A DNA stretch of 64,000 nt, from contig JABHIE010000018.1 of the NCBI GenBank assembly GCA_018671175.1, forward strand, positions 117,062 through 181,061, read 5' to 3'. This DNA comes from Planctomycetota bacterium. Lineage in GTDB: Bacteria > Planctomycetota > UBA1135. Below are positions 9,712-19,117 of this stretch, piece after piece. Position 1 is the first letter of the stretch. Every line of letters begins with the position of its first letter. The notes below the pieces were generated by a model. The model did no database searches. It was not told the DNA's origin and saw nothing but the letters and a program-made list of their open reading frames with translations. The position numbers and the translations under genes are program-made.

Positions 9712-12270
9712 TTAGCATTGCGAGTAACCACAACCGTGGCACTTGCAGCAGCCTTCTTCGAAGGTCAGCGTGCCGGCATCGCAAGATGGGCATTTGACCT
9801 TAAACGCGCCGCCCGTGCCTGAACCTGAGCGACCGGTTGGTGAGGAATGTGACGCAACTGCACCACCACCACCGTTATGGGCGGCAGATGTCAGCTCTTC
9901 GGGAGATATTTCGCCGAGCAAAATCGCACGCAAGCCGAATTGAGCTTTGACATTCATGTAATTTTGCAACGCCTTAGCCAAGCCATCGGCGAGCGACATG
10001 ATGCGACCGTCTTTGCTTGGAACTGTGAGCGACGAGCCAATGCCAGCCAACTGCTTGAGCGCCAGACGCGCATCGCCACCGCAGCGCAAGAACAATGAAA
10101 TCATGCGGCAGATTGCCTCAAGGTCAGAGTTAGCGACATCGCCACCCTTGCCGAGTTGAGCGAAGACTTCCATCTCGCGATCTTTGGCGGGGTCGACCGA
10201 AATCTTGACATGCATGTTGCCGAATGGAGTCATTTGGCGAATGCGCACGCTTGGCATGATTTCAGGCAAACGCACGGGCTTGAATTCTTGCGGCTCGGCG
10301 GCCTGAGCGACCGAAGCGTTTGGCTCATTTTTCTTGAGCGCCATTGGCTGCATATCGCGGCAGCCGTCACGATAAACCGTCACGCCCTTGCAACCCTCTT
10401 GCCAAGCCATGATGTAAGCGGTGCGGACATCATCTTTGTTGGCCTCGTGCGGCAAGTTAATTGTTTTGGAAACAGCGTTGTCGATGCTCGACTGCCAAGC
10501 GGCCTGCATCTTGATGTGCTCACTCGGCACAACATCGTGCGCGGTGACATAAACATCTTTTAGCCTCTCAGGCAAATCGCTGTGTGCAACCGTGCCATCG
10601 GTAAGCGCAACATCAATCACGCTGTCTATCTCAGTCTTGGAATAACCAGCCGACTCAAGCGCGACCTGAAACTCGGTGTTCACCTCGCGCATCACCACAG
10701 GGACGCCGTCTTCGTTTTTCATTACTTGGCGTTGGAAGGCAAGTGAGAAAAGTGGCTCAATGCCGCCGGAGCAACCGGCAACAATCGAAATCGTGCCCGT
10801 TGGCGCGACTGTGGTTACATGAGAGTTGCGGCGAGGTGGCATGCCCTCGAGCTGGGGCTTAGAGCCTTCCCATGCGGTGAATGGCTCGCGGCCATCGATC
10901 GAAACGAGGTTTTCAGAAGCCTCAATCGACTTGTCGGTGAGACGCTTGCTGAAAGTGCGCGCGACTTCAAAACTTTGCTCAGAGCCGTAACGGATGTTGA
11001 GCTTAAACAGCAAATCAGCAAAGCCCATCACGCCCAAACCGATGCGGCGCGTCTCATCGGCGCGGTCGCGAATCTCAGGGATTGGGTATTTATTGATGCT
11101 GATGACATTGTCGAGCAAGCGAGTCGTGTCGGCCACGGTGCTATCGAACATCGCCCAATCGACGCGATCTTCCCAAGTGGCTGACTCAGGTGCGCCTTCT
11201 TTGCAGAAACGACCGAGATTGATCGAGCCAAGATTGCAAGAGCCATAAGGCAGAAGCCACTGCTCACCGCATGGGTTGGTGGCCTCGTATTTGCCGAGGT
11301 GCGGCACCTGGTTGTCTTCTTCGGCGCGGTCAATGAACAGCAAGCCCGGCTCGCCATTTTTGTGGGCGAAGTTGACGATGGAGCTCATCATCTCGCCGTA
11401 AGTCCAGTAATCGGCGCCATCGGTTGGCTCGCCGGCATCGAAGGCCTCGTAGTCAGCCTCGGAAATGCGACGCCCGCTACCTTTGGCCATCCAGGCGTGG
11501 CGACCGCTCTTTGGGTTGGTCACGACAAAACGCTCATCGGGTTTGTCGGCGACCTTTTGCATCCATTCGTTGGTCACGGCGATGGACACGTTGTAGTTGG
11601 TCCAGCGACTGAGGTCGTCTTTGGCCATGATGAACTCAAGCACATCGGGGTGATCACACCGCAAAACGCCCATGTTGGCGCCACGACGGAACGCACCTTG
11701 CTGAATCGCCTCTGTGCCAGCTGAAAAAGTATCAATGAAGCTCATTGGGCCACTTGTTTTGCCACCGGAGGAGGCCACGATGTCGCCATCTGGGCGCAAC
11801 CGCGAAAACGAAAAGCCCGTGCCACCGCCCGCCTTCTGAATGAGGGCGACATTTTTAAGGGTGGTGAAAATCTCTTCGATGCTGTCTTCGACAGGCAACA
11901 CGAAACAAGCGCTCAACATACCCATGGAGCGGCCCGCATTCATGAGGGTGGGCGAATTGGGCATAAACAAACCCTCAGCCATCAAGCTGTAGTAACGAGT
12001 GGCCCACTTTTCGCCAACATCTTCGGCGACCTGATAGTCAGGCGCGGCAACAGAACTCGCCACGCGCCAAAAGAGATCTTGTGGGTTTTCGACGACCTCG
12101 CCCGTCACGCGGTCTTTCTTGAGATAACGGTTGCCAAGGACGGTGATAGCGTTTTCGCTAAGCGTTGGCTGGGGTAGGCCCTCTGGTTTGTTACGGAGGG
12201 CGGTTTTAGGGGCTACTTCGGCGGACTTCTTCACGCTTGTTTGGAGGTTTTTTGCTTGCTGGCTGGACAC
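9712..12270 (-). CDS. nrdJ: Adenosylcobalamin-dependent ribonucleoside-diphosphate reductase (class II)
   Basis: 852-aa class II ribonucleotide reductase, the oxygen-independent route from ribonucleotides to deoxyribonucleotides using coenzyme B12. Family marks: SPTLMNAGR and [14 protein letters not shown] in the N-terminal half, NPCGEQ (about 334) with [19 protein letters not shown], and a C-terminal Cys cluster CPSCDAG...[12 protein letters not shown] that carries reducing equivalents and probably zinc. The start is GTG at 12270 with no Shine-Dalgarno; the first ~30 residues are low-complexity and could begin later. A pair of NrdR-box-like sites lies about 125-170 bp upstream. No nrdA, nrdB or nrdD appears in the window. 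Confidence 0.95.
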   Translation of the reverse strand: MSSQQAKNLQTSVKKSAEVAPKTALRNKPEGLPQPTLSENAITVLGNRYLKKDRVTGEVVENPQDLFWRVASSVAAPDYQVAEDVGEKWATRYYSLMAEGLFMPNSPTLMNAGRSMGMLSACFVLPVEDSIEEIFTTLKNVALIQKAGGGTGFSFSRLRPDGDIVASSGGKTSGPMSFIDTFSAGTEAIQQGAFRRGANMGVLRCDHPDVLEFIMAKDDLSRWTNYNVSIAVTNEWMQKVADKPDERFVVTNPKSGRHAWMAKGSGRRISEADYEAFDAGEPTDGADYWTYGEMMSSIVNFAHKNGEPGLLFIDRAEEDNQVPHLGKYEATNPCGEQWLLPYGSCNLGSINLGRFCKEGAPESATWEDRVDWAMFDSTVADTTRLLDNVISINKYPIPEIRDRADETRRIGLGVMGFADLLFKLNIRYGSEQSFEVARTFSKRLTDKSIEASENLVSIDGREPFTAWEGSKPQLEGMPPRRNSHVTTVAPTGTISIVAGCSGGIEPLFSLAFQRQVMKNEDGVPVVMREVNTEFQVALESAGYSKTEIDSVIDVALTDGTVAHSDLPERLKDVYVTAHDVVPSEHIKMQAAWQSSIDNAVSKTINLPHEANKDDVRTAYIMAWQEGCKGVTVYRDGCRDMQPMALKKNEPNASVAQAAEPQEFKPVRLPEIMPSVRIRQMTPFGNMHVKISVDPAKDREMEVFAQLGKGGDVANSDLEAICRMISLFLRCGGDARLALKQLAGIGSSLTVPSKDGRIMSLADGLAKALQNYMNVKAQFGLRAILLGEISPEELTSAAHNGGGGAVASHSSPTGRSGSGTGGAFKVKCPSCDAGTLTFEEGCCKCHGCGYSQC

Positions 12271-12353
12271 TGGCGGCGCGGGGGGGGCTTATGGGTATGA
12301 AATGAATGAGGAATGGCGGCGAGGGTTCACCCTGAAACCGCGAGACAAGAGAA

Positions 12354-12382
12354 AAAATACATACCCAAGCACTAGCCTTCAA
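12354..12382 (-). promoter_or_regulatory. Probable sigma-70-type promoter of nrdJ
   Basis: On the minus strand TTGAAG (12377-12382), a 17-bp spacer, then TATTTT (12354-12359). The predicted transcript would carry about 75-80 nt of 5' leader including a run of eight C. Confidence 0.45.
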
Positions 12383-12392
12383 CCCTCTTTTT

Positions 12393-12440
12393 CCACAATA
12401 TTTTGCGCCCTCTTTTTGAGACAGCCCCTACATCTTGTGG
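12393..12440. promoter_or_regulatory. Candidate pair of NrdR boxes upstream of nrdJ
   Basis: Two 16-bp sites resemble the NrdR consensus acaCwAtATaTwGtgt: 12393-12408 (core CAATATTTTG) and 12425-12440 (core CTACATCTTG, flanked by GTGG). Their starts are 32 bp apart, about three helical turns, the arrangement typical of NrdR operators. They lie just upstream of the proposed -35. NrdR represses ribonucleotide reductase genes in most bacteria. The second box is weaker. Confidence 0.55.
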
Positions 12441-12505
12441 TCGGCCAGAAGCCTATTTTTCACAAGCAGATGGGTTTGTAACGACCCGTCAGGCCGCATG
12501 ATGAC

Positions 12506-13600
12506 TTATAAAAATTGTTTGAAAAAACTTGCGGTTAAATCTGCGGTTTGCCTCCAAGTAAATGCACTTGCATGAGCCAAGCCCGTTTCCGATGCAATTT
12601 GGTGCGCGGAATCATCAAAAAAGAGGTGGTCAAGACCGCTCGCGAAGCCGATTTCGTCGTCAACATCAAATGACTGCCAGAGTTCGCCGGCGACTTCGGT
12701 TAAGCAAGTGCTGTTGGAAATCACGCCGGGCGTCCCGGTTGCCATGCTTTCGAGAATGGGCAGCCCAAACCCTTCGTAACGCGACGGGTGAAGGAAAACG
12801 CGCGCGCCAGCGAGAATGGGCGCCAACTCATCATCTGAAATATGCCCAAGCCAATGAATGCCCGTTAAACCCAGCGATGTTGCAAGTTTTTTGAGTGAAT
12901 TGAGAAAATCTGCCGTCGCGCCGCCACCGACAAAAACGAGCTCGCAGCCCTCGGCCCTCGCCTGACTCGCGGCAAATGCACGGATGCTCAATTCTAGGTT
13001 TTTGTGCGGAAACCAACTGCCAATCTGAAGCGCATACGGGCGTGCTAGCCCATGTTTTGCACGGACGGCAGCCACAGATGCGCCATCTTGAGGGCAAAAG
13101 CGGCGGTGATCGACACCCAACGGTGTCACGGCCACGCGCTCTTCCGGGAAATCTGGGAAGTAGTGCCGCAAACGCTGAGCGGTATATTGACTGATGCAAA
13201 TGACCCCATCTGCGCGGGAAATGTTTTGCCCAAGGCGCGACCCCAGCAAATCGTAGTTGGGTGTCATGTCGGCGAGACGGAAATCCATGGCAGTAAAACT
13301 CAGTGGGACGGCCGACTGGGCGGGCAGATGGTTGCCGAAGCTATGGAACAAATCGAGCTTTGCTGATGGCCCCCACCACAAGGGGCGGCGTGGCGCAGAT
13401 GGCATCAAATCACGGACGAGCCCACGGTTCAGCCAGCGTGAACCGCGAAAATAAAGCGTTGGGTTTAGGTCAAGGACGGCGCCTGAGTCTGGGGCGCGCT
13501 GACTCACTCGCTCTAGTTCAGGCAACAAATCACGGATATACCGTGCTATTCCGCGGCCTCGGCTTTTGGCGGCCTGCGTGATGTCAAAACCTATCCGCAT
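12506..13600 (-). CDS. Glycosyltransferase family 4
   Basis: 364-aa GT-B retaining glycosyltransferase. N-terminal GRGIARYIRDLLPEL is the acceptor-domain start; the C-terminal half holds ALQIGSWFPHKNLELSI, a donor-binding stretch, and HPSRYEGFGLPILESMATG, the GT4 EX7E signature, then CLTEVAGE. The donor and acceptor sugars cannot be told. It is not in an obvious polysaccharide cluster; the next gene is the divergent YwiC-like membrane protein, 78 bp away. Confidence 0.88.
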   Translation of the reverse strand: MRIGFDITQAAKSRGRGIARYIRDLLPELERVSQRAPDSGAVLDLNPTLYFRGSRWLNRGLVRDLMPSAPRRPLWWGPSAKLDLFHSFGNHLPAQSAVPLSFTAMDFRLADMTPNYDLLGSRLGQNISRADGVICISQYTAQRLRHYFPDFPEERVAVTPLGVDHRRFCPQDGASVAAVRAKHGLARPYALQIGSWFPHKNLELSIRAFAASQARAEGCELVFVGGGATADFLNSLKKLATSLGLTGIHWLGHISDDELAPILAGARVFLHPSRYEGFGLPILESMATGTPGVISNSTCLTEVAGELWQSFDVDDEIGFASGLDHLFFDDSAHQIASETGLAHASAFTWRQTADLTASFFKQFL

Positions 13601-13678
13601 AAGCGCATTATGAAGCTGCGACTGTCACAAGTCTGTCATAACTTGCAATCAGAGTTGCAGAGGAGGTTAAATAACGCC

Positions 13679-14413
13679 GTGGCTACTCATGCACCCTCCC
13701 CACCAAGCGCACACGGCGCATGGCTCGTTCTCGGCACCGCCGTCCTTTTGGGCGCAATGCTCGGTGGCGACCCGACAAAAGGCACGCTGGCGCTGACCCT
13801 CGCTGCCGTTTTTAGTTTTGCCGGCCTCAACCGACTGCTTTTTGGTTTGCGAAACCCCCAAACGCACCGAGCCGCGCTCGTGCGAGGCGGCATTTTTCTT
13901 GGTCTCGCCGCAGCAGCGGGCGTCTGGACTTTCACCGAGGTAGGTTTCTCTCGACTGGCTTGGCTCATCCCCATCGCTTTGATTTTTGCGGTTGCCCAAT
14001 GGCGGCTACAGAAAAAGCAACGGCTCTTTCAATTAATCGGAATGGTCGCGCTGAGCTTGGCTTTGCCCGCTGCATCGATTGCATCTGGCTGCCCAATCGC
14101 CTGGCCCTTTTTCGCCGTGGCGATTGTGTTCGCTCTTCATGCCGGCCACGCAACCTTACGCACTCACGCACACCTCATGCCAAAAACTCGGGCGAATGCG
14201 CAATGGCTAGCGATTGTCGGCGGCGGCTTGCTATTAGCCATGCTCGCCACCGACGGCATCTCATTGCCCGTCGCCGTTGCCGTTGCGCTTGGCCTAGCCG
14301 AGCCGCTAGCCCCAAACTGGCGACCACAGCCGGCTAAAGCTGTGGGGCGCAAAGAAACGGTTTTGCTGCTTCTGCTACCGCTCGCTTTTTTAATTGAGTC
14401 TTGGCTGAATTAA
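13679..14413 (+). CDS. YwiC-like polytopic membrane protein
   Basis: About 244 aa with seven to eight hydrophobic segments. The N-terminal SAHGAW resembles the P-x-E-H-G-A-W opening of YwiC-like proteins (UbiA-fold relatives). I chose GTG at 13679 because AGGAGG lies upstream at 13661-13666 and this puts the motif near the N-terminus; an upstream ATG at 13610 is in frame. Function unknown. Its stop overlaps the convergent 1027-aa gene by 4 bp. The family assignment rests on one short motif and the topology. Confidence 0.6.
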   Translation: MATHAPSPPSAHGAWLVLGTAVLLGAMLGGDPTKGTLALTLAAVFSFAGLNRLLFGLRNPQTHRAALVRGGIFLGLAAAAGVWTFTEVGFSRLAWLIPIALIFAVAQWRLQKKQRLFQLIGMVALSLALPAASIASGCPIAWPFFAVAIVFALHAGHATLRTHAHLMPKTRANAQWLAIVGGGLLLAMLATDGISLPVAVAVALGLAEPLAPNWRPQPAKAVGRKETVLLLLLPLAFLIESWLN

Positions 14414-17400
14414 GGCACGCGTAGATCAACCAGCTCTAACGCTGAAAGCTGCACGATTTTTTCGGCGATTAACTCACCGGCATCAGAAACCGCATAAAGC
14501 GTGTATTCACCCTCTGGGCATTCGCGCATCTCATAAACGCCATCGTCGTTTTTAATAATTGACGGAGCCCATGCGTAGCCAAAATCCATTGCCGGCCGAA
14601 CCTCTAATCGCGTCGCGCCCATGCCAGCCGCGATGCGTATGTCTGCACCTTTCGCATCTCGATGAAGCTCAATCGTTGCGGACGGCATCGCTAAACGCGG
14701 CCAATAGCCCATCGCTGTTATAGACAACTTTTGGTTGAGTTGGATGTGCTCACCGTTTGCCTCACCATCAGCGTTGCAGCTCAATCGATAAGAGCCGTCT
14801 TCGGAGCAAACAATCGCACTAGAGAGTGCCCGACCGTCAAGGGATTGCACACGAATGTGATTGCCCCATGTCGCCGACGCCTTCAACGGCCCCGCCATCG
14901 GGAGGTCACGGAATGGCATACGAATGGTCTTGCTGTTTGCAAAAGAAATCGACACCTCTAGGTTGGGTAAATCGGGCGCTTTGAGCGACCACTCATTTAG
15001 GACGCCTTCTGGATAAGCCGAGCCAACATGTTGTTGTTCAAAGAAAAAGTCAACTTGGCGAATCGTTTCACTTGGATCGACCACCAAACTGCGTGTCAGC
15101 AAACCCGCAAGGGTCAGGTCAACTTTGTCTTGCCCATCAGCAAAGGAAGCGTGTCGGACTTGGACGCCGTCGGTGCGGGTCTCAAAAGAGAAAACATCAC
15201 CATGGCTTGCATCAATCGGAAGTTTACCGACCCCGGAACTATGCACCCGCATCGTCGCGTGAGCACTCGAAGCGACCGCATGAATTGCGGCGATCCGAAC
15301 TGGAGCAGGGCTTAATTCGACCGAGATGGTTTGCTTAATACTTGGCAACTGAAAAAGCAACGGCTCATTCGTAAGTCGAGGGATACGAAACTCACTCACA
15401 AGGTTTGGGTAATCGGCAGCATGGTTTTCAGCAGGACGAGCCTCAACTCGATAAACACCAGCGGCCATGCTCTCAAAAACAAATTGACCCTTTGCGTCAC
15501 TTAAGGCTGTGCGCTCAGCGATGCCGTCGCTGCGAACTGCGCGAAGTGCAACCGCCGCGACCGGCTTGCCGTCGCTATCGACAACTTGACCTGCTAATGA
15601 ATCCCATTGGCAAGGAGCAAGAGTGCCGAAGACCATGCCGCTCTCCGTTAACAAAAATGGGCCGTGGAACAATTCTGAACCATCAGCACCGCGCACATTG
15701 AGGCTGTATTCGCCCTCTGGGGCCTGAATGGAGTGCGCTCCGGCGCCAAGCATTTTTTGCTCAACAGGGAAACCCGCACGCGTCAGCAAAGCAAAGCCCC
15801 AGTCATTTCCGCCAGGAGTCTCTGGAAGAGTGAACTGAATCGTACCTTGAACCAACTGGATGACGGCCTCTTGACGGTGAGACTCGCCTGGGTGAAAGGG
15901 CTGCTCGAACACCCGACCGTCTTCAATCCTGAAAAGCAAAGTACCGGGCCGTGCGGGCATCCATGGTGGTGGGTCTTGTGCGGCCCAAGAATAAAGCATT
16001 TGTTTGCGTTGACCCGTGGCATGAAAACCAAATTTTCGGATAACCTCTGTGCCGCGACTCGACTCAATGGTCACGCCAGTTGGCCGACACAAATCAGGTA
16101 CAACAACGACCCACTCTTTTGTTGGGTCATTAGGGGTCGTCGCAGAAACAGCGCCTAGGGGCATATTTTGGAAAAATAAATGCGCTTCATAAGATGTATC
16201 GGGTAAGAAAGTCGCTTCAGTTTGAAACGCACCTTGCTCATCAGAAAGATATGCAAAAGGAACCCAGTCGCGCTCGTTTTCGTAAAAACTAATTTGCAAA
16301 CCATCAACGGGGCCACCAAGAGAATCAACCAGCTTGGCATCAAACGCAAGCCCTTCTTCGATATCAAAATCAAGCCTATAGGAACCGCCCACGACAACAT
16401 TAGGTAGCCGTTTCACTTGGGAGGTTACGCCATCACCCGCGCCCATTATGACCAAAGATGTGGCATCAGTGCCAATGCTGACTCGATAAGAACCATCGGG
16501 AAAAGTGTCGGCTGAGCCCAATGTGCGGGGGTAGCCGTCCTCAACCTTGAACACGCTAACCTTGCAATCAATGATCGCATCTGGGTCTTGATTGGCAATC
16601 GCAATCTTTCCGTAGATCTCGACTCCGACGGTCATCACAAACTCGTATACCTTTTTATCAATGTGCCAAACGGGATTTAACTTAACGGGTGCAAAACCGC
16701 GAGCATCCGAAATCGTTTTGGCTCTTAATTCTGCATCTGGGTAGGACTTGGGCTCGGCAAAACCATCTTTATCGGATTCGACCGTTTCAAAATACCAGCC
16801 AACACCCAATCGCTCGCGCCAACCCCAAGAAGCCCATTCACTAGCAGCGGCGTAACTCGAAAACTCGACGCTCACACCGGGGACGGCTTTACCTTTAATG
16901 TCACGCGTAAATGCCTTTAACTCTGCCTTGCGCGACAACTGCCAAGATTGATTCTCGCTTTTGAGAAGTGGGAGTTGAATATAACGGCCTTGTGAAAAAT
17001 GACCCTCACTTGAGATATAGCAAAAGTACTCGCCAACGGGTAGACCCTTAAGATCAAACTCGCTCAGGCCCGTAAAGGAAGCCGCTGTGGAATGAGCATG
17101 GGCCTCGGCAATCGTCAACTCGGTCTTGCCCGAATAAAAACTAGTCAGGCCTGGGTCAAGCGACAAAACGACACAATCACCTTGGAGCGGCTCTCCGTTT
17201 GATTGAAGCGCGACAACCCAATTCTCTTTTGTGATGTCTTGACGCGACAACTCTGCGTGCGGCGATGAAGTTGGCTCTTCTAGAGCCTGTTGTGGCGCAA
17301 CGGAAAGCTCACCCGGGTCGACTGTTTCGGTAGCTGGGTCAAGGAGTGGCGCGGCGGTCAGAGACGGGTCGTGAACCTCTTCATCGAGAGGCGACATTGC

Positions 17401-17493
17401 CGCTCTATTAGAAGACAGCTGCACGGCCGACCAAGCAACCAGTAAAACAGCGAGGGCAATAAGCCCTCGCTTTAGCATTTGCTGGGTGATCAT
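14410..17493 (-). CDS. Large extracytoplasmic protein with carboxypeptidase-regulatory-like (CarboxypepD_reg) domains
   Basis: 1027 aa. A single N-terminal hydrophobic helix (LIALAVLLVAWSAVQL) acts as signal or anchor, followed by a Pro/Glu-rich linker and a series of beta-rich domains. GQVVDSDGKPVAAVALRAV with AKGQFVFESMAAGVYRVEA (about 640-695) is a clear transthyretin-like CarboxypepD_reg repeat; two earlier stretches (GKAVPGVSVEFSSYA and DSLGGPVDGLQISFYE) look like divergent copies. No enzymatic motif seen. Last gene of a coupled operon led by a sigma-like protein; only 1 bp separates it from the 64-aa peptide upstream. Likely a surface or periplasmic structural/adhesive protein, by inference. 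Confidence 0.75.
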   Translation of the reverse strand: MITQQMLKRGLIALAVLLVAWSAVQLSSNRAAMSPLDEEVHDPSLTAAPLLDPATETVDPGELSVAPQQALEEPTSSPHAELSRQDITKENWVVALQSNGEPLQGDCVVLSLDPGLTSFYSGKTELTIAEAHAHSTAASFTGLSEFDLKGLPVGEYFCYISSEGHFSQGRYIQLPLLKSENQSWQLSRKAELKAFTRDIKGKAVPGVSVEFSSYAAASEWASWGWRERLGVGWYFETVESDKDGFAEPKSYPDAELRAKTISDARGFAPVKLNPVWHIDKKVYEFVMTVGVEIYGKIAIANQDPDAIIDCKVSVFKVEDGYPRTLGSADTFPDGSYRVSIGTDATSLVIMGAGDGVTSQVKRLPNVVVGGSYRLDFDIEEGLAFDAKLVDSLGGPVDGLQISFYENERDWVPFAYLSDEQGAFQTEATFLPDTSYEAHLFFQNMPLGAVSATTPNDPTKEWVVVVPDLCRPTGVTIESSRGTEVIRKFGFHATGQRKQMLYSWAAQDPPPWMPARPGTLLFRIEDGRVFEQPFHPGESHRQEAVIQLVQGTIQFTLPETPGGNDWGFALLTRAGFPVEQKMLGAGAHSIQAPEGEYSLNVRGADGSELFHGPFLLTESGMVFGTLAPCQWDSLAGQVVDSDGKPVAAVALRAVRSDGIAERTALSDAKGQFVFESMAAGVYRVEARPAENHAADYPNLVSEFRIPRLTNEPLLFQLPSIKQTISVELSPAPVRIAAIHAVASSAHATMRVHSSGVGKLPIDASHGDVFSFETRTDGVQVRHASFADGQDKVDLTLAGLLTRSLVVDPSETIRQVDFFFEQQHVGSAYPEGVLNEWSLKAPDLPNLEVSISFANSKTIRMPFRDLPMAGPLKASATWGNHIRVQSLDGRALSSAIVCSEDGSYRLSCNADGEANGEHIQLNQKLSITAMGYWPRLAMPSATIELHRDAKGADIRIAAGMGATRLEVRPAMDFGYAWAPSIIKNDDGVYEMRECPEGEYTLYAVSDAGELIAEKIVQLSALELVDLRVP

Positions 17494-17494
17494 A

Positions 17495-17689
17495 TTAAGG
17501 GCGGAAGTTTAAGAAGCGACGCCATGAATTACCGCCTGATGGTAAATCAACCATGCCGATAATTGGCTTGAACGGCTTGTCTTCGCCGCGATCCATGCCG
17601 CTTGTGGATGATGCCATTGACGATGACGCCATGGCAAGGAAAACCGTTGCCATAATGACGATGGAAAGAAAGGTATTAACTAGTTTCAT
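17495..17689 (-). CDS. Small secreted/membrane-anchored peptide, unknown function
   Basis: 64 aa. A hydrophobic signal (FLSIVIMATVFLAMASSSM) is followed by about 35 polar residues ending WRRFLNFRP. I do not recognise it. The ATG at 17689 lies inside the end of the upstream gene (14-bp overlap), and the stop is 1 bp before the start of the 1027-aa gene, so it is translated as part of the operon. Small exported peptides encoded between a regulator and a large exported protein can act as signals, partners or pseudopilin-like substrates; nothing in the sequence decides this. Confidence 0.6.
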   Translation of the reverse strand: MKLVNTFLSIVIMATVFLAMASSSMASSTSGMDRGEDKPFKPIIGMVDLPSGGNSWRRFLNFRP

Positions 17690-18362
17690 GTTTTGCCTCA
17701 AACGGAATTGAGATGTCAACCTTTGGAAATTGGCTCTGCCTCGAAAAATGAGACTGATAAGCTTTGTAGCTTTCTTGAGCCAAAAGGCTGGATGGGTTTG
17801 CCTGAGTCGCGTGATAGGCAAACTGGATGCTGTGAGCGACATCGCCGCGGCGAAAGAAATTTGCTGCGCGGTTTTGATACCAACGCGACTTATCGGATGG
17901 AGTGACCAAAAACTCACTTGCTCGCAGCAAAGTGGCTTCAGCCAACCGATAGTGCCCCTCGCGGATTTCATTAGAGGCCACGGCAAACGCGGTCTGCAAA
18001 CAAGTCGGGCGAAAGGACTGGGCCATGCGCGCTAGTGAAATGGCGGGCATCTCTACGAGCCTTTCTGGCTCATCGATAATGATCGATTCAAAACGAGAGC
18101 TCGCAGAAAAGACCGCTAATCGAACCAACTCGCGACATTCACTCACGACATCGATGAGCTTTTCGTTGTGAAGACCGGGGTTGCTTGGCACAAGAGATTC
18201 TTCGGGAAGATACCGAAAGTCATCTACACTTTTTAAGCCATTCAACACAGACGATTGCAGTAACAAAAAACCCAAATCGTGCGCAATCTCTTGCACATAA
18301 CATCCGCCGACAAGTGCCGACAATGGGCGTGAAGATAGACCGAAGGTTGATGTATTAACCAT
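17676..18362 (-). CDS. TPR-like protein of unknown function, partner of sigma-like gene
   Basis: 228 aa, soluble, no signal peptide. The second half (about 135-215) has the helical pattern and spacing of two or three degenerate tetratricopeptide repeats (NEIREGHYRLAEATLLRASE; NRAANFFRRGDVAHSIQFAYHAT). The start ATG overlaps the stop of the sigma-like gene as TGATG, a classical coupling arrangement. It may be a regulator or scaffold acting with the sigma-like protein; no anti-sigma signature (ZAS zinc motif or membrane helix) is visible. Confidence 0.65.
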   Translation of the reverse strand: MVNTSTFGLSSRPLSALVGGCYVQEIAHDLGFLLLQSSVLNGLKSVDDFRYLPEESLVPSNPGLHNEKLIDVVSECRELVRLAVFSASSRFESIIIDEPERLVEMPAISLARMAQSFRPTCLQTAFAVASNEIREGHYRLAEATLLRASEFLVTPSDKSRWYQNRAANFFRRGDVAHSIQFAYHATQANPSSLLAQESYKAYQSHFSRQSQFPKVDISIPFEAKHETS

Positions 18363-19021
18363 CACTTATGCAACTCGCTATGCGCCAGATGGGCGTGATT
18401 TGAAGGGAAATTCAAATGAGGGTCATCTGAGTTTGGCAATCGCCAATCGCGGGGTAGCGGGACATTCGCGATTTTCTTTTCGAGCTTTGACCATAAATCG
18501 AGTAAATGATTCCCGATTTCTTCTGCCGGCGCGCCGACATATTTTGCGACTTCAGGCAATGAATATTGCTCAATCATGTAAAGGTAAAGTAGCCCGCGAT
18601 CAACAGGGGCTAATTTATTAAAGTGATATTGCAACTCAGGGTGTGGCTCGTTTGCCGCGCTGACGCTCACGCCCAAGGCGTCACTTGGGTCAGCAAGACC
18701 TTCAAGAATGTAGGATTCAACCCACATTAAAAACGAAGTGTGCGAAGGGGCGATGCGTTCGCGGCGGACAGCCTTTGCGAATAATCGCGCGATTAACATT
18801 TCATGGGGCAACACCAAAAAGTGGCGTAACATCGTTGTGCGGATTCCGCGGGACAACCATGGCTCAATCGTTTCGAAAACTAACCCAAGTCTTTCGACTC
18901 GCTGTTTAGGAATGGAGCGAGTAAATGATAAATAAGTTTTACGCATTTCGGCCCATTCGTCAGAAAGCCGCTGCTGCCGAGACTCGGCCTTTGTTGGGAT
19001 AAAAGAAGTTTGCTTTTTCAT
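18362..19021 (-). CDS. Degenerate sigma-70/ECF-like protein
   Basis: 219 aa. The segment LAPVDRGLLYLYMIEQYSLPEVAKYVGAPAEEIGNHL (about 145-182, quoted here only by its ends LAPVDRGL and GNHL) has the layout of sigma region 4: a hydrophobic helix, then a helix-turn-helix ending with a segment resembling VKSRL. The N-terminal part (RTTMLRHFLVLPHEMLIARLFAKAV) resembles region 2 weakly. The start ATG at 19021 has GGAGAG about 11 nt upstream. First gene of a four-gene coupled operon. It could be a divergent ECF sigma factor controlling its own operon, or a protein that keeps only the fold. Confidence 0.55.
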   Translation of the reverse strand: MKKQTSFIPTKAESRQQRLSDEWAEMRKTYLSFTRSIPKQRVERLGLVFETIEPWLSRGIRTTMLRHFLVLPHEMLIARLFAKAVRRERIAPSHTSFLMWVESYILEGLADPSDALGVSVSAANEPHPELQYHFNKLAPVDRGLLYLYMIEQYSLPEVAKYVGAPAEEIGNHLLDLWSKLEKKIANVPLPRDWRLPNSDDPHLNFPSNHAHLAHSELHK

Positions 19022-19117
19022 GGGGGGGCTCTCTCTCCACAAGCACAAAAAAAACAGTTCAATAAAAAATACTTTTTCGCGCATTCATTTTACAACTTTG
19101 AAATAATCTCCTACGAA

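Noticed and set aside
12271..12350. Cobalamin riboswitch upstream of nrdJ
   Set aside because: No recognisable B12-box core or multi-helix junction was found; the leader is only about 80 nt.
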